Shown: in pieces, positions 23,988 through 33,169 of the stretch
How positions within the stretch are numbered: the first letter of the stretch is position 1
Layout of the letters: every line of letters begins with the position of its first letter
From: Balneatrix alpica DSM 16621
GTDB taxonomy: Bacteria; Pseudomonadota; Gammaproteobacteria; Pseudomonadales; Balneatricaceae
Length of the DNA stretch: 64,000 nucleotides
Reading direction: 5' to 3'
NCBI RefSeq assembly: GCF_000619885.1
Contig: NZ_JHUZ01000015.1
Span: 114,749-178,748 of the forward strand
Made by a program: the position numbers and the translations under genes
Notes under the pieces: generated by a model
Told to the model about the DNA's origin: nothing
What the model saw: the letters and a program-made list of their open reading frames with translations, nothing else
The model's database searches: none

Positions 23988-25101
23988 GTTGCTCTCCTGC
24001 TGTCACCGCAACAGTGTCACTACAACCACGTTGCTCGGCCCGCGCCACCCGTCCCAACACACTGAAGTAGCGGCCCGGACGACCGCAGGGGCAATCGTCT
24101 TGGCCAAGAATACGACCGCGGTCTTCGGTCAAAATAGAGTGCCCGGGGTAAGATAGCGGCAAGGCCGAGAGTACCTGAATCACACCCTCTTCCCCCACCG
24201 GCAGGGGGGCTAAATCCCCCGCTCGGCGAATCACCACCTCAGCAAAGGCTGGGCTATGCAGATGGCCATGCTCACATTCCACAAAGACCGAACCTACCTG
24301 TTCAACCATGCCGTAAAAGTTGTGCACCCGCGCCATACCCGTTAGCTGCCGTACCTGCTGCTTAAACTGCTGATTATTAACCGCAAGCTGTTGCAGTTTT
24401 TTCCACCCCCCACCATGAACGAGAACGCCTTGGCTGAGGTCCAATTGCCGCCCTTGTTGTGCCAACGCCTGCAACCATTGCCACACCATGAAAGTAAAGC
24501 CAAAGACCAGGATTGGCCCGCCCTGATGACGCGCCAACCAATCATCCAACGCTGGCCAATTCGGGCTGAGATCATCATTAAGGGCATAGCAGAGTTGGCG
24601 GCCAAAAATCTGCATTCCCTGGATTCCTGCCCCGCGGGCCGAAAAACTGGCACGATCACGTATCACGTTAGGGTGATCAATGATCAGCATCGGCAGGCGT
24701 TCTTTACCTAACCAATGCTGCATGATGCGCACCAGCGCCTTGGCCTGAGCACTGGCCGTTTCACTGTCGAGCAAAATACGCGACACCTTGGCCGAGCTGG
24801 TGCCTGAAGAGGTCAACACCTTAATCACCTGCTCAGCAGGAACGGAGCGCAACTCATACTCTTTAAACAGACGGACATGCAGAGGAATACAGTCGTGCCA
24901 GGCTTGCCATGGAACTGGCTTTCCAGGCTGTTCAGCCACAAAGCGCCGTTGTAGTTGTTGATAGGCAGGACACTGCTGTAAGTGCCAACTGTGCAGCTGA
25001 TATAAGCGAGGTAATAGCCAAGCTGCCTTGCTGGTTTGATCAAAGCCGTAAACCGGCTGCTGCCAAAAAGCCTCGTCAAAGGTGGGGCGTTCCCTGCTCA
25101 T
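23971..25101 (-). CDS. LuxE-like acyl-protein synthetase
   Basis: About 376 residues. VIKVLTSSGTSSAKVSRILL is the AMP-binding P-loop-like motif of LuxE. HNFYGMVEQVGSVFVECEHG and SILTEDRGRILGQDDCPCG are further LuxE/adenylate-forming features. I use the ATG at 25101, which overlaps the AMP-ligase stop (ATGA); the longer frame to 25338 lies inside that gene and has no family similarity. LuxE activates a fatty acid and passes it to LuxC. Together with the ACP, ligase and reductase genes it suggests an acyl chain built for a sugar. Confidence 0.76.
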   Translation of the reverse strand: MSRERPTFDEAFWQQPVYGFDQTSKAAWLLPRLYQLHSWHLQQCPAYQQLQRRFVAEQPGKPVPWQAWHDCIPLHVRLFKEYELRSVPAEQVIKVLTSSGTSSAKVSRILLDSETASAQAKALVRIMQHWLGKERLPMLIIDHPNVIRDRASFSARGAGIQGMQIFGRQLCYALNDDLSPNWPALDDWLARHQGGPILVFGFTFMVWQWLQALAQQGRQLDLSQGVLVHGGGWKKLQQLAVNNQQFKQQVRQLTGMARVHNFYGMVEQVGSVFVECEHGHLHSPAFAEVVIRRAGDLAPLPVGEEGVIQVLSALPLSYPGHSILTEDRGRILGQDDCPCGRPGRYFSVLGRVARAEQRGCSDTVAVTAGEQHAVAL

Positions 25102-26501
25102 GAAGTCTGTGAATCCCCCGCAGCCTCCCACAGCTGTTGCAACTGTTGGTAATCGGTTTTGCCTGCATGGGTCAGCGGAATCGGCCCTGTCAGCCTGACA
25201 TGCACCACCGAAGGATGAAATCCAAACTGCTGCTGTAACTGTTGACGCAAGCGGGTGCTGACATTGGCGAGGTCGTCTTCCGCTTCGACCAACGCCAACT
25301 GCAAACATTGATCCTGACCAATACAGGCAAGCTGCCAACCTTGACGCTGTAACCAGCGTTCAACTTCATCCAGGTTTACCCGCAAGCCAAATAGCTTGAT
25401 GAAACGTTTTTTACGCCCACAAATGCAATAAAGCCCCGCTTCATTACGCAAAGCGATATCGCCGGTATGCAGCCACTCCAGCTCCGGCCCTTGGCTTAAA
25501 TCAGCGCGGCTACTGGCATACCCCATCATCACATTGGGGCCTCGGTAGACTAACTCACCGGCTTGATTGCAACCTTCAATTGGCTGTCCCTGCTCATCCC
25601 AGAGTTGCAGCTCACCACCAGGAATAGGGATACCAATCGACTCTGGATAGGCCGCAACTAACGACCAGGGTAAGTAGCTAATCCGGGCAGTGGCCTCTGT
25701 TTGGCCATACATAGGGATAAAGCGCATCTCCCGTGCTTCAGCGAACTCGCTCCAACGACTGATTTTTTCTTCCGCAAGCTTTCCACCTGCCTGGGTTAAA
25801 CAGGTCAGGCTGGGGGGGCAGATACGCTCAAAATGCAGACGTTCTAACATTTCATAATGGAAGGGAACCCCCGAGAGACTGGTAATGCTTTGCTCCCTGG
25901 CCCACTGCCAAAAAGGCCTTTCCATCATGGAGTACGGGCACAGTACCAGCGCTGCCCCCACCAATAAGTGGGAGTTAACAATGGAAAGCCCATAGGAATA
26001 TGACAAGGGTAGGTGCACCAGCGGACGTTCCTGGTCATCTAACTCCAGATACTGGGCAATAGAACAGGCATTGGCCTCTAGGTTGCTGTAACTGAGGCGC
26101 ACCTGCTTGGGGGAACCAGTGCTGCCAGAGGTAGAAAGCAGCACTGCTAAGTCCGGGTGCAAAGGAGGCAAAGGTTCCTGCTGCGCCTGTCGCTGTGGTA
26201 ACTGCATCCCAGGACGCCACAACCAACGCGGCTGATAAAGCTCCAGCAATTGCTGCAGTGACTCTTCTTGAATATCTGCCGGCTGCAGCATCACCGCTTG
26301 CCCTGTACGCAGCGCGGCCAGATACACAACCAACGCCTGCATGGACTGGTCTGCCACCAGCAAGATCAAGCATTTGCTGCCTGTTAACTGCTCTGCCACC
26401 TCATCGCAAGCCTCCGCTAACTCGGCGTAGCTCATAAACCCCTGTGGGTGAATCAGCGCAGTATGCTCAGGCCATTGAGTCAAGCGGTCGGCAAACATCA
26501 T
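25098..26501 (-). CDS. AMP-dependent acyl-CoA/acyl-ACP synthetase-like ligase
   Basis: 467 residues of the ANL superfamily. P-loop LLSTSGSTGSPKQVRLSYSN, the aromatic/Gly motif FIPMYGQTEATARISYLPW, hinge WLHTGDIALRNEAGLYCICGRKKRFIK, and the C-terminal Lys in HAGKTDYQQL are all present. It would adenylate a carboxylic acid and load it on CoA or on the ACP encoded two genes away. The start overlaps the FabG-like stop (ATGA). No condensation domain is present, so it is not a non-ribosomal synthetase. The substrate acid is unknown. Confidence 0.82.
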   Translation of the reverse strand: MMFADRLTQWPEHTALIHPQGFMSYAELAEACDEVAEQLTGSKCLILLVADQSMQALVVYLAALRTGQAVMLQPADIQEESLQQLLELYQPRWLWRPGMQLPQRQAQQEPLPPLHPDLAVLLSTSGSTGSPKQVRLSYSNLEANACSIAQYLELDDQERPLVHLPLSYSYGLSIVNSHLLVGAALVLCPYSMMERPFWQWAREQSITSLSGVPFHYEMLERLHFERICPPSLTCLTQAGGKLAEEKISRWSEFAEAREMRFIPMYGQTEATARISYLPWSLVAAYPESIGIPIPGGELQLWDEQGQPIEGCNQAGELVYRGPNVMMGYASSRADLSQGPELEWLHTGDIALRNEAGLYCICGRKKRFIKLFGLRVNLDEVERWLQRQGWQLACIGQDQCLQLALVEAEDDLANVSTRLRQQLQQQFGFHPSVVHVRLTGPIPLTHAGKTDYQQLQQLWEAAGDSQTS

Positions 26502-27241
26502 AGGCGCATTCCCCCATCTATCCCGATCACCTGACCGGTGATAAAACTGGCTCGCTCTGAGGCCAAAAACACCACCAACTCAGCCACCTCATGCGCTTGT
26601 CCTAAACGTCGTAATGCGGTGTGCTCTTGCAACCGCTGGCGTTGTTCTGCTTGATAGCCTGCGGTCAGGGCAGTCTCAATAAAACCGGGAGCAACCGCAT
26701 TCACGCGAATTCCCAAGGGCCCTAGCTCCTGCGCTAAGGATTTGGTCAGGCTGCTCACGCCAGCCTTACTGGCAGCATAGGCAGCTTGGCCCGCACTGCC
26801 TTGCTCCCCCACCCAGGAGGCAAGATTGATAATGGCACCCTGACGTTTCCGCATCATGCTGCGTGCAGCCAGTTGGCTGGCGTGCAAAGGAGCCAACGTA
26901 TTCACCCGCCATTGCGCCTCAGCATCGATTAAACGTGTCATCGCCAAGGGGGCATCTTTCATCATGCCGGCATTATTGACCAGCACATCAAGTTGTATGC
27001 CCTGCTGTTGTAGTTGGCGAAACACCTGGGTCATCCCCTCCGCGTCCGTCACATCCACCTCAAATAACTGCACTGTGCTCTTAACACTTTGGTGCAGTTC
27101 AGCAGCCAAGGCTTCAAGGGCTGAGCGTTGACGACCGAGTAAAATCAGCGCTGCGCCTTCCCGTGCAGCAGCCCTGGCAATTGCCGCGCCGATACCCTGC
27201 GCGGCACCTGTGATCATCACCTGCAGCCCGCTAAGCAGCAT
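26498..27241 (-). CDS. SDR, 3-oxoacyl-ACP reductase (FabG)-like
   Basis: 247 residues of the classical SDR type. Cofactor motif VMITGAAQGIGAAIARAA, NNAG in VLVNNAGMMKD, catalytic Ser in IINLASWVGEQGS, and YxxxK in AAYAASKAGVSSLTK, then GIRVNAVAPGFIET. All catalytic residues are intact. FabG-like enzymes reduce 3-oxoacyl-ACP to 3-hydroxyacyl-ACP, consistent with the ACP gene five bases upstream. A 3-hydroxyacyl substituent on a nonulosonic acid or other sugar is a plausible product, but this is inference. Confidence 0.85.
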   Translation of the reverse strand: MLLSGLQVMITGAAQGIGAAIARAAAREGAALILLGRQRSALEALAAELHQSVKSTVQLFEVDVTDAEGMTQVFRQLQQQGIQLDVLVNNAGMMKDAPLAMTRLIDAEAQWRVNTLAPLHASQLAARSMMRKRQGAIINLASWVGEQGSAGQAAYAASKAGVSSLTKSLAQELGPLGIRVNAVAPGFIETALTAGYQAEQRQRLQEHTALRRLGQAHEVAELVVFLASERASFITGQVIGIDGGMRL

Positions 27242-27246
27242 TCTGA

Positions 27247-27486
27247 TTACGCCTCAACATGGTACTTGCTAAGGATTTGTCGAGCCTTGGCAACGGAGCT
27301 CATATCGATGATGTCATCCGTATCCAGCATGACACCAAAGGCGTTTTCCAACTCTGCCACCAGAATCATGTGAGCAGTTGAGTCCCAGGCCGGGATACTG
27401 TTATAGGTCAATTCATCGCTAATCTGGCTCGCCTCTAGCCCTAATGCTTGAGCGAAAACTTGATACAACTTAGCCGGCTCGTTCAT
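27247..27486 (-). CDS. Acyl carrier protein
   Basis: 79 residues, acidic and all-helical. The phosphopantetheine site is in IPAWDSTAHMILVAELE, with the modified Ser in the Asp-Ser motif. The sequence differs from a housekeeping AcpP (usual DSLD replaced by DSTA), so it is a dedicated carrier. It is the first gene of the acyl set, followed by FabG-like, ligase, LuxE-like and LuxC-like genes, and probably carries the acyl group for glycan decoration. The downstream gap to FabG is only five bases. Confidence 0.88.
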   Translation of the reverse strand: MNEPAKLYQVFAQALGLEASQISDELTYNSIPAWDSTAHMILVAELENAFGVMLDTDDIIDMSSVAKARQILSKYHVEA

Positions 27487-27501
27487 CCAAACTCTCTTCT
27501 A

Positions 27502-28134
27502 TTAAGGCTTGCACACCCCCACAGAGGGGCGTGACTGTACGTTGGTACGGGTTAACAGGGCTTTAATGCGATCTGCTTGACGGTAAGAACCCGCATCCAA
27601 ACATTGCAATACATGAGCGTGCGGCAATTCAGCAGAAGCCGCTATCCGCTCTACTTCCTGATAGCCAAGGCTGGCGTTAAAGCGCAACGCACTCTGATTA
27701 TCGGCTAAGACTCTGGCCCAGAGCTTCACTCCTGGCTGTAATTGAAAACACCAGTCATTCAAAGCCAGAGCGGGTGCAAAAGACAGAATAGGACTCAAAG
27801 ACGCAGCAAGCTCAGGAATCCGATAAATTGCTGCCTCCAAGTCCGTACTGCGGCTCAGGTTGCCCCCATCACGGCTACAGACACTCGCCACGGCTAAGGG
27901 TTGCTGCTGATAAAACGCCACATACATGGCCAGATCATCACGAGAAGGTAGCCGCTGCAGCCACTGTTGATGTTGACCAGCACTAATCAGGGTCTGGCTA
28001 AACATATAGCGACGCACATCCTGGTGATTACGCCAGTCACGCAGCTTATCCGCATAATGCGGCTCGCGGGCTAACAAGGGTAGTAACGGTTGCAACACCA
28101 CCTGGTAAGCGGCAATAGCTTGCTGTGACTGCAT
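27502..28134 (-). CDS. pseH: PseH-like GNAT N-acyltransferase
   Basis: About 210 residues. LRDWRNHQDVRRYMFSQ near the N-terminus is characteristic of PseH-type GNAT enzymes, and LWARVLADNQSALRFNASLGYQEVE is the acyl-CoA-binding region with the usual N-x-x-A-x-R/F. PseH acetylates the 4-amino group of the PseC product. Being next to a dedicated ACP set raises the possibility that it uses another acyl donor. I use the ATG at 28134 behind GGGGAG; a GTG four codons upstream is weaker. It is somewhat longer than typical PseH (about 180-200 residues). Confidence 0.75.
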   Translation of the reverse strand: MQSQQAIAAYQVVLQPLLPLLAREPHYADKLRDWRNHQDVRRYMFSQTLISAGQHQQWLQRLPSRDDLAMYVAFYQQQPLAVASVCSRDGGNLSRSTDLEAAIYRIPELAASLSPILSFAPALALNDWCFQLQPGVKLWARVLADNQSALRFNASLGYQEVERIAASAELPHAHVLQCLDAGSYRQADRIKALLTRTNVQSRPSVGVCKP

Positions 28135-28197
28135 GGTTCTCCCCACTTTGGCCCTTGTTTTAACCCCGCTTGAGCCTGCCGCTTAAGGCGTGCACGC

Positions 28198-29217
28198 TCA
28201 AGTCAGCGCTTGCTGCATCAAACGGGCAACACGACGGGCGCCCTGTCCATCCACCAGCCCATCAGCCCGTTGCTGCATCGCTGCCAAACCTGAGGGCTGG
28301 TGCCATAACTGGATAGCTCGAGCAACTGCATGCGCCAGGTGATTCGGTAGGCGCACATCAAACACCTCACACCAGCCACGCTCAGCGTGTAAATGCGCTG
28401 CCTCTAGCTGATTATCGGCGACCACCAACAGAACTGAAGGTACCTGCCAGTAGGCCAGCTCTAACAAGGTTGAACCTGCAGCGGTTAATGCCAAACGACT
28501 GCGCTGCAAGGATGGCATCAGGCTAAGCAAATCGTGCTGATGTCTATAACCCTGTTGCTGGCAATACTGCTCAACCTCTTGCCAGGCGACCATTCCCGGG
28601 CCGGTCACTACCTCAACACTGCTTGAAAAGTCCATTTCTTTCAGTAGTTTAAGCGTAGGCAAGGTTAACCCAAAGGCGTCAGTCGCGCCAAAATTTATAA
28701 ATAGGGAGGTGGGGCTGACGGATCGGGATGGACGCTGCCAATAGTCCTGACGTAGTAAGACAAAGTCCAAACCCGCCAGTAGCTGCGCTGGACCATAATT
28801 CTGATAGTGAGCTTGCGGGGTGGTATTCAACACCCAGTCTAGTTCCGCCGCTCCCTCTTGGTTCAAATCGTCAATCCAAAGCGTCCGCACCTGCTCAGGT
28901 AAAAATTGCTTTAATGCTTGACGATAGCGGTGGTCAAAATGATAGCCATCTAATACTAGCCAATCGCTCTGCTGCGCAATTGCCCAGTCCGCCGTTTGCC
29001 TGGCATCCTCCAGGGTGGCTGCACTGGCCTGCAAGCCATAGGCTGGTATAGCGAGCTGCTGCAGGCGAGCCAGTAAATTCGCCGGGCTTTGTTGATAACA
29101 CCATTGCACCTCTCCCCCTTGCTCCTGGCAGGCCTGCGCTAATGCCAGCGAGCGCAACCAATGTCCACCTCCCATAGTGGCAGAGGCATCGACCCGAAAG
29201 AGTACACGTATCGTCAT
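28198..29217 (-). CDS. pseG: PseG: UDP-sugar hydrolase of pseudaminic acid synthesis
   Basis: 339 residues of GT-B fold. FRVDASATMGGGHWLRSLALA at the N-terminus is the PseG signature (MGxGHxxR), and the C-terminal LALTAAGSTLLELAYWQVPSVLL is the UDP-binding part. PseG removes UDP from UDP-2,4-diacetamido-2,4,6-trideoxy-L-altrose. It follows pseI after five bases, and all six pse enzymes are present in the cluster. About 63 bases without a visible feature separate it from pseH. Confidence 0.9.
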   Translation of the reverse strand: MTIRVLFRVDASATMGGGHWLRSLALAQACQEQGGEVQWCYQQSPANLLARLQQLAIPAYGLQASAATLEDARQTADWAIAQQSDWLVLDGYHFDHRYRQALKQFLPEQVRTLWIDDLNQEGAAELDWVLNTTPQAHYQNYGPAQLLAGLDFVLLRQDYWQRPSRSVSPTSLFINFGATDAFGLTLPTLKLLKEMDFSSSVEVVTGPGMVAWQEVEQYCQQQGYRHQHDLLSLMPSLQRSRLALTAAGSTLLELAYWQVPSVLLVVADNQLEAAHLHAERGWCEVFDVRLPNHLAHAVARAIQLWHQPSGLAAMQQRADGLVDGQGARRVARLMQQALT

Positions 29218-29221
29218 CGGT

Positions 29222-30271
29222 TTAGTCCAGCATATCCCAACTCAGGGGGGTACCCTTACTCAGGCCACGACGGGCACGACGACCAAGCACCCTGTCCCAG
29301 TGCTTAGGGGCCAACCCTAAGCCTGGACGAATAATGCGTAAGTTCGCTTCAGTGAGGAGCTCTCCGGCTCGGACATCTTCAGCAATATAGAGTGAGCGAC
29401 GAAACTTTTTCGACGCCTGCTCGCTCTGCCCCTGACCATAACTGACACGCCCTAACGCCAATCTGGCTCGCGCACTTTCTTCCACCAGCTGTTTTAACTC
29501 TGCCGGCTCAAGAGAGAATGCAGCATCCACTCCCCCACCTTGACGATCCAGCACAAAGTGCTTTTCGATCATAACCGCACCCTGTGCCACCGCTGCCAAG
29601 GGAACCGCCAGCCCCAGGGTGTGATCCGACAACCCAACCGCACAATCAAAGAGTTCTCGCATATGCGCTAACGTGCGCAGGTTGGCATCTTCCACCGGCG
29701 CAGGGTAGGCACTGGTACATTTAAGCAAAGTGATGGGGCCGCAGCCGGCGGCACGGGCACAGTTAACGGCCTCTTCCAACTCAGCAACCGAGGCCATGCC
29801 GGTTGACATGATCAATGGCTTACCGGTTTGCGCCACCTTACGAATCAAAGGCAAATCATTGTTTTCAAAAGAAGCAATTTTGTAGCAGGGCACTTGCAGC
29901 TGCTCTAAGAAGTCAACCGCACTGGCATCAAAGGGCGTACTAAAAGCTTCCATTCCCAGGGCACGGGCACGCTCAAACAGTGGCTGATGCCACTCCCAGG
30001 GTGTTGATGCTTGTTGATAGAGTTGGTACAGGCTGGCACCTTGCCACAGATTATCGACATCACTGATAAAGAACTCACCTTCACTGACATCAAGAGTCAT
30101 GGTGTCAGCAGTGTAGGTTTGTAGCTTGATCGCATGGGCGCCAGCCGCTGCCGCGGCCTCTACCATCGCCAGTGCAGTTTGCAAGGATTGACCATGGTTG
30201 CCAGAGAGTTCAGCAATCACAAAAGGGCTTTCCTCGTCCCCGACCCAATGTTGTCCAAGTTGAAAGCGCAT
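29222..30271 (-). CDS. pseI: PseI: pseudaminic acid synthase (NeuB family)
   Basis: 349 residues with an N-terminal TIM-barrel NeuB domain and a C-terminal SAF (antifreeze-like) domain. Markers are PFVIAELSGNHGQSL, AHAIKLQTYTADTMTLD, FSTPFDASAVDFLE, IMSTGMASVAELEEAV and RRSLYIAEDVRAGELLTEANLR. It condenses the hydrolysed sugar with phosphoenolpyruvate. The ELSGNH motif and the surrounding genes separate it from NeuB and LegI. It is located between pseF and pseG. Confidence 0.9.
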   Translation of the reverse strand: MRFQLGQHWVGDEESPFVIAELSGNHGQSLQTALAMVEAAAAAGAHAIKLQTYTADTMTLDVSEGEFFISDVDNLWQGASLYQLYQQASTPWEWHQPLFERARALGMEAFSTPFDASAVDFLEQLQVPCYKIASFENNDLPLIRKVAQTGKPLIMSTGMASVAELEEAVNCARAAGCGPITLLKCTSAYPAPVEDANLRTLAHMRELFDCAVGLSDHTLGLAVPLAAVAQGAVMIEKHFVLDRQGGGVDAAFSLEPAELKQLVEESARARLALGRVSYGQGQSEQASKKFRRSLYIAEDVRAGELLTEANLRIIRPGLGLAPKHWDRVLGRRARRGLSKGTPLSWDMLD

Positions 30272-30280
30272 CGCGTCCCC

Positions 30281-30988
30281 TTAACTCATCTGAGCCTGGC
30301 GTTGTAACACTTGATAAAGCAGCTCGGCTCGCTGCCAATCTTCTTCCGTATCAATATCCTGCACACGCCAGCTAGGCAGCACGTGGGGAATCGAATGGGG
30401 AGCAAACATGGCCGCATTGCTAGCAAAAGCCGCTGTGCGGGACCAATAGAACATCCCTGCATCGTGGTATACCTCAGGCAGGTCCTGGGAACGTGTTGCC
30501 TCATACTCGGGGAACAGCATACTGACCCCCTCCCCCGCACGGACCAAACCCCGCTGCACCGGATAAGCAAAGCGCGTCACCGAAAAAGCATGTTGCATCT
30601 CAGGCCTCTGTTCCAACTCAGTAATCGCGGCCTTGAGGTCCTCAGCCTGCAGCAAAGGCGCCGTCGCATAGATGCAGCACACATACTCAGGTTGCAATCT
30701 GTCATGCTCAGCAAGCCAATCAAGCGCATGAAACACCACAGCCCCGGTACCGGTATGATCATCCGCCAGGTTCGCTGGGCGTATAAAGGGCACCTCCGCA
30801 CCATAGGCTTGGGCCACTGCCGCAATCTCCGCATCATCAGTGGAGACAATAATGCGCTCAAATACATCTGCCTGGATGGCGGCTTGAATGGAATAGGCAA
30901 GCAGTGGCTGGCCGGCAAAGTCTCGAATATTTTTGCGCGGAATACGTTTACTGCCGCCTCGGGCAGGAATAATGGCAACCTTAGCCAC
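30281..30988 (-). CDS. pseF: PseF: CMP-pseudaminic acid synthetase
   Basis: 235 residues of the acylneuraminate cytidylyltransferase family. IIPARGGSKRIPRKNIRDFAG is the CTP-binding signature, and VSTDDAEIAAVAQAYGAEVPF and CCIYATAPLLQ follow. It activates pseudaminic acid as CMP-Pse, the donor used by Maf-type transferases. It precedes pseI by nine bases. The length matches PseF. Confidence 0.9.
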   Translation of the reverse strand: MAKVAIIPARGGSKRIPRKNIRDFAGQPLLAYSIQAAIQADVFERIIVSTDDAEIAAVAQAYGAEVPFIRPANLADDHTGTGAVVFHALDWLAEHDRLQPEYVCCIYATAPLLQAEDLKAAITELEQRPEMQHAFSVTRFAYPVQRGLVRAGEGVSMLFPEYEATRSQDLPEVYHDAGMFYWSRTAAFASNAAMFAPHSIPHVLPSWRVQDIDTEEDWQRAELLYQVLQRQAQMS

Positions 30989-31024
30989 CGTTGTTCTCCT
31001 TACAGCTATCCCTTAATCAGAGGA

Positions 31025-32173
31025 TTAGTCAGGGGATAAAAAACTATGGAGTAGAGCGATTACTCGATCTTGCTGCACGTTGGTCAACGTGGGGAATAAA
31101 GGCAGGGTTAGCGTACGCTGGTAATAGTCTTCCACCGCTGGAAAATCACCACGGGCAAAACCCAGGCGCTGGTAATAGGGCTGCCAATGAATGGGAATGT
31201 AATGTACCTGAACCGCAACACCTTGCACCTGCAAAAAGTCGTACAGTGGTCGGCGTTGCATCGGATCCTGTAATTGCACCACATAGAGGTGCCAGCTGGA
31301 CTCAGCATAGTCGACTCGTGGTGGCAACTGTAGAGGAAGCCCCTGCAATTGCTGATCATAGCGCTCTGCTAAGGCCTGACGCTGTTGCACATAGCCATCT
31401 AACCGAGAGAGTTGGCTTAATCCCAAGGCTGCCTGCAAATCCGTCATGCGGTAATTAAATCCCAGCTCCTGTTGCTGGTAATACCAACCCCCTTCCTGCT
31501 CCTGCAGCTTACTATCCTTATCAATCCCGTGGCTGCGCAGGCGCTGAATACGCTGGTGCAGCTCCGGATCACGACACAGAATGGCCCCACCCTCACCGGT
31601 GGTGATCATTTTGACCGGATGAAAACTAAAAACACACAGGTCTGCATGCTGCAACGCTCCTACTGGCATGCCCTGATAGCGCCCTCCCAATGCATGGGAA
31701 GCATCCTCCATCAGCCGCACCTGATAGCGCTCACATAGCGCCTTAATCTCTGCCATGTCTGCACTTAAACCCGCAAAGTGCACCACTATCAGTAGCTTAG
31801 GCAAACGGCCAAGACTCGCCGCCCAAGCCAACTTGTTTGCCAAAGCAGGCAGACTCAGATTCAAAGTAGAGGGGTCAATATCGACGAAATCGACTTCAGC
31901 ACCGCAGTAACGCGCACAATTAGCCGAAGCGACAAAAGATAACGGGGAAGTCCATACCCTATCCCCCTGCTCCACCCCTAGCGCCAAGCAACCAAGGTGT
32001 AGAGCAGAGGTGGCCGAGTTAACCAGTGTGACCCAAGGGGTGCCTGTGTACTCTGCCAAGGCTTTTTCTAAAGCCGGTACCTGCTGCCCCTGAGTTAAAT
32101 ATTGATGGCGTAGCACCTCAACAACCGCTTGGACATCCTCTTCCTGGATGTCCTGACGACCATAAGGCAGCAT
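31025..32173 (-). CDS. pseC: PseC: UDP-4-amino-4,6-dideoxy-N-acetyl-L-altrosamine transaminase
   Basis: 382 residues of the DegT/DnrJ family. LVNSATSALHLGCLALG, LMEDASHALGGRYQGMPVG and the PLP-lysine segment FSFHPVKMITTGEGG are in order, the last being the PseC-specific form. It aminates the PseB product. It directly follows pseB, and the gene order pseB-pseC-pseF-pseI-pseG-pseH gives the complete route to CMP-Pse5,7Ac2. Confidence 0.92.
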   Translation of the reverse strand: MLPYGRQDIQEEDVQAVVEVLRHQYLTQGQQVPALEKALAEYTGTPWVTLVNSATSALHLGCLALGVEQGDRVWTSPLSFVASANCARYCGAEVDFVDIDPSTLNLSLPALANKLAWAASLGRLPKLLIVVHFAGLSADMAEIKALCERYQVRLMEDASHALGGRYQGMPVGALQHADLCVFSFHPVKMITTGEGGAILCRDPELHQRIQRLRSHGIDKDSKLQEQEGGWYYQQQELGFNYRMTDLQAALGLSQLSRLDGYVQQRQALAERYDQQLQGLPLQLPPRVDYAESSWHLYVVQLQDPMQRRPLYDFLQVQGVAVQVHYIPIHWQPYYQRLGFARGDFPAVEDYYQRTLTLPLFPTLTNVQQDRVIALLHSFLSPD

Positions 32174-32174
32174 C

Positions 32175-33161
32175 TCAACCTAGCGCTCGCAGTTCATCAA
32201 CACTGAGGAACCAGGGATTGGTGCCCGAATGATATTCAAAGCCCTCATCCATCTCCTGCCCCTGTTCACCTAAGCGGTTACAACGATAATCAACCGACTT
32301 ATCAAAGAAAACGATGGGGGGCTGAATCACGTAGTGATCGGCAAACTCCAGGGTATGGTGGGAGACCTCAGCCGGTACCATGATTTCATGTAGTTTTTCA
32401 CCGGGGCGAATACCTACACGCTCGTATTCACGCTTTCCGGTCATGGCCTCAACCAAGTCTAGAATACGCATTGATGGGATCTTCGGAACAAAAATTTCTC
32501 CGCCATACATCCGTTGAAAATTCTTGATCACAAAGTCGACTCCCTGTTCCAAAGTGATCCAGAAACGGGTCATATCCGGATGCGTAACAGGCAACAATCC
32601 CTTGCCTTCTGCCAACAGTTGTTCAAAGAAAGGCACCACTGAGCCACGTGAACCTACGACATTGCCATAGCGCACCACAGAAAAACGTGGGCCGTCTTTA
32701 CCTGCAATATTATTACCTGCGACAAACAACTTATCGGAAGCCAGCTTAGTAGCACCGTATAAATTAATAGGGTTAGCCGCCTTATCCGTCGACAGGGCGA
32801 TAACCCGACGGACTCCGGCACTAATCGCCGCTTCAATCACATTCTGGCCACCCAGAATATTGGTTTTAATACACTCCATCGGATTGTATTCAGCGGCAGG
32901 TACCTGCTTTAACGCCGCCGCATGTACCACATAATCAATCCCCTTCATCGCCGCTTTTAAGCGATCCAAGTCCCGCACATCTCCCAGAAAAAAGCGCATG
33001 CGACTATCGGTGAACGCCTGCTGCATTTCGAACTGTTTAAGCTCATCACGGGAAAACACCACCACCTTGGTGGGCTCATAATGCTCCAGCACCCGTTTGA
33101 TAAAGGCACGTCCGAAGGAGCCTGTTCCTCCCGTGACTAAAATGGATTTGCCATTAAACAT
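32175..33161 (-). CDS. pseB: PseB: UDP-N-acetylglucosamine 4,6-dehydratase (inverting)
   Basis: About 328 residues. FNGKSILVTGGTGSFGRAFI is the NADP site, FSRDELKQFEMQQ is strongly conserved in PseB/FlaA1, and NLYGATKLASDKLF gives the YxxxK. The ATG at 33161 has GAGGGCG before it. A longer GTG frame to 33173 overlaps the Maf stop and is less likely. It is the entry enzyme for pseudaminic acid and is translated right behind the flagellin glycosyltransferase gene. Confidence 0.93.
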   Translation of the reverse strand: MFNGKSILVTGGTGSFGRAFIKRVLEHYEPTKVVVFSRDELKQFEMQQAFTDSRMRFFLGDVRDLDRLKAAMKGIDYVVHAAALKQVPAAEYNPMECIKTNILGGQNVIEAAISAGVRRVIALSTDKAANPINLYGATKLASDKLFVAGNNIAGKDGPRFSVVRYGNVVGSRGSVVPFFEQLLAEGKGLLPVTHPDMTRFWITLEQGVDFVIKNFQRMYGGEIFVPKIPSMRILDLVEAMTGKREYERVGIRPGEKLHEIMVPAEVSHHTLEFADHYVIQPPIVFFDKSVDYRCNRLGEQGQEMDEGFEYHSGTNPWFLSVDELRALG

Positions 33162-33169
33162 GCACGCCC

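Noticed and set aside
22833..25101. Bioluminescence (lux) operon
   Set aside because: LuxC- and LuxE-like genes are present but no luxAB, luxD or luxG; the context is glycan synthesis.
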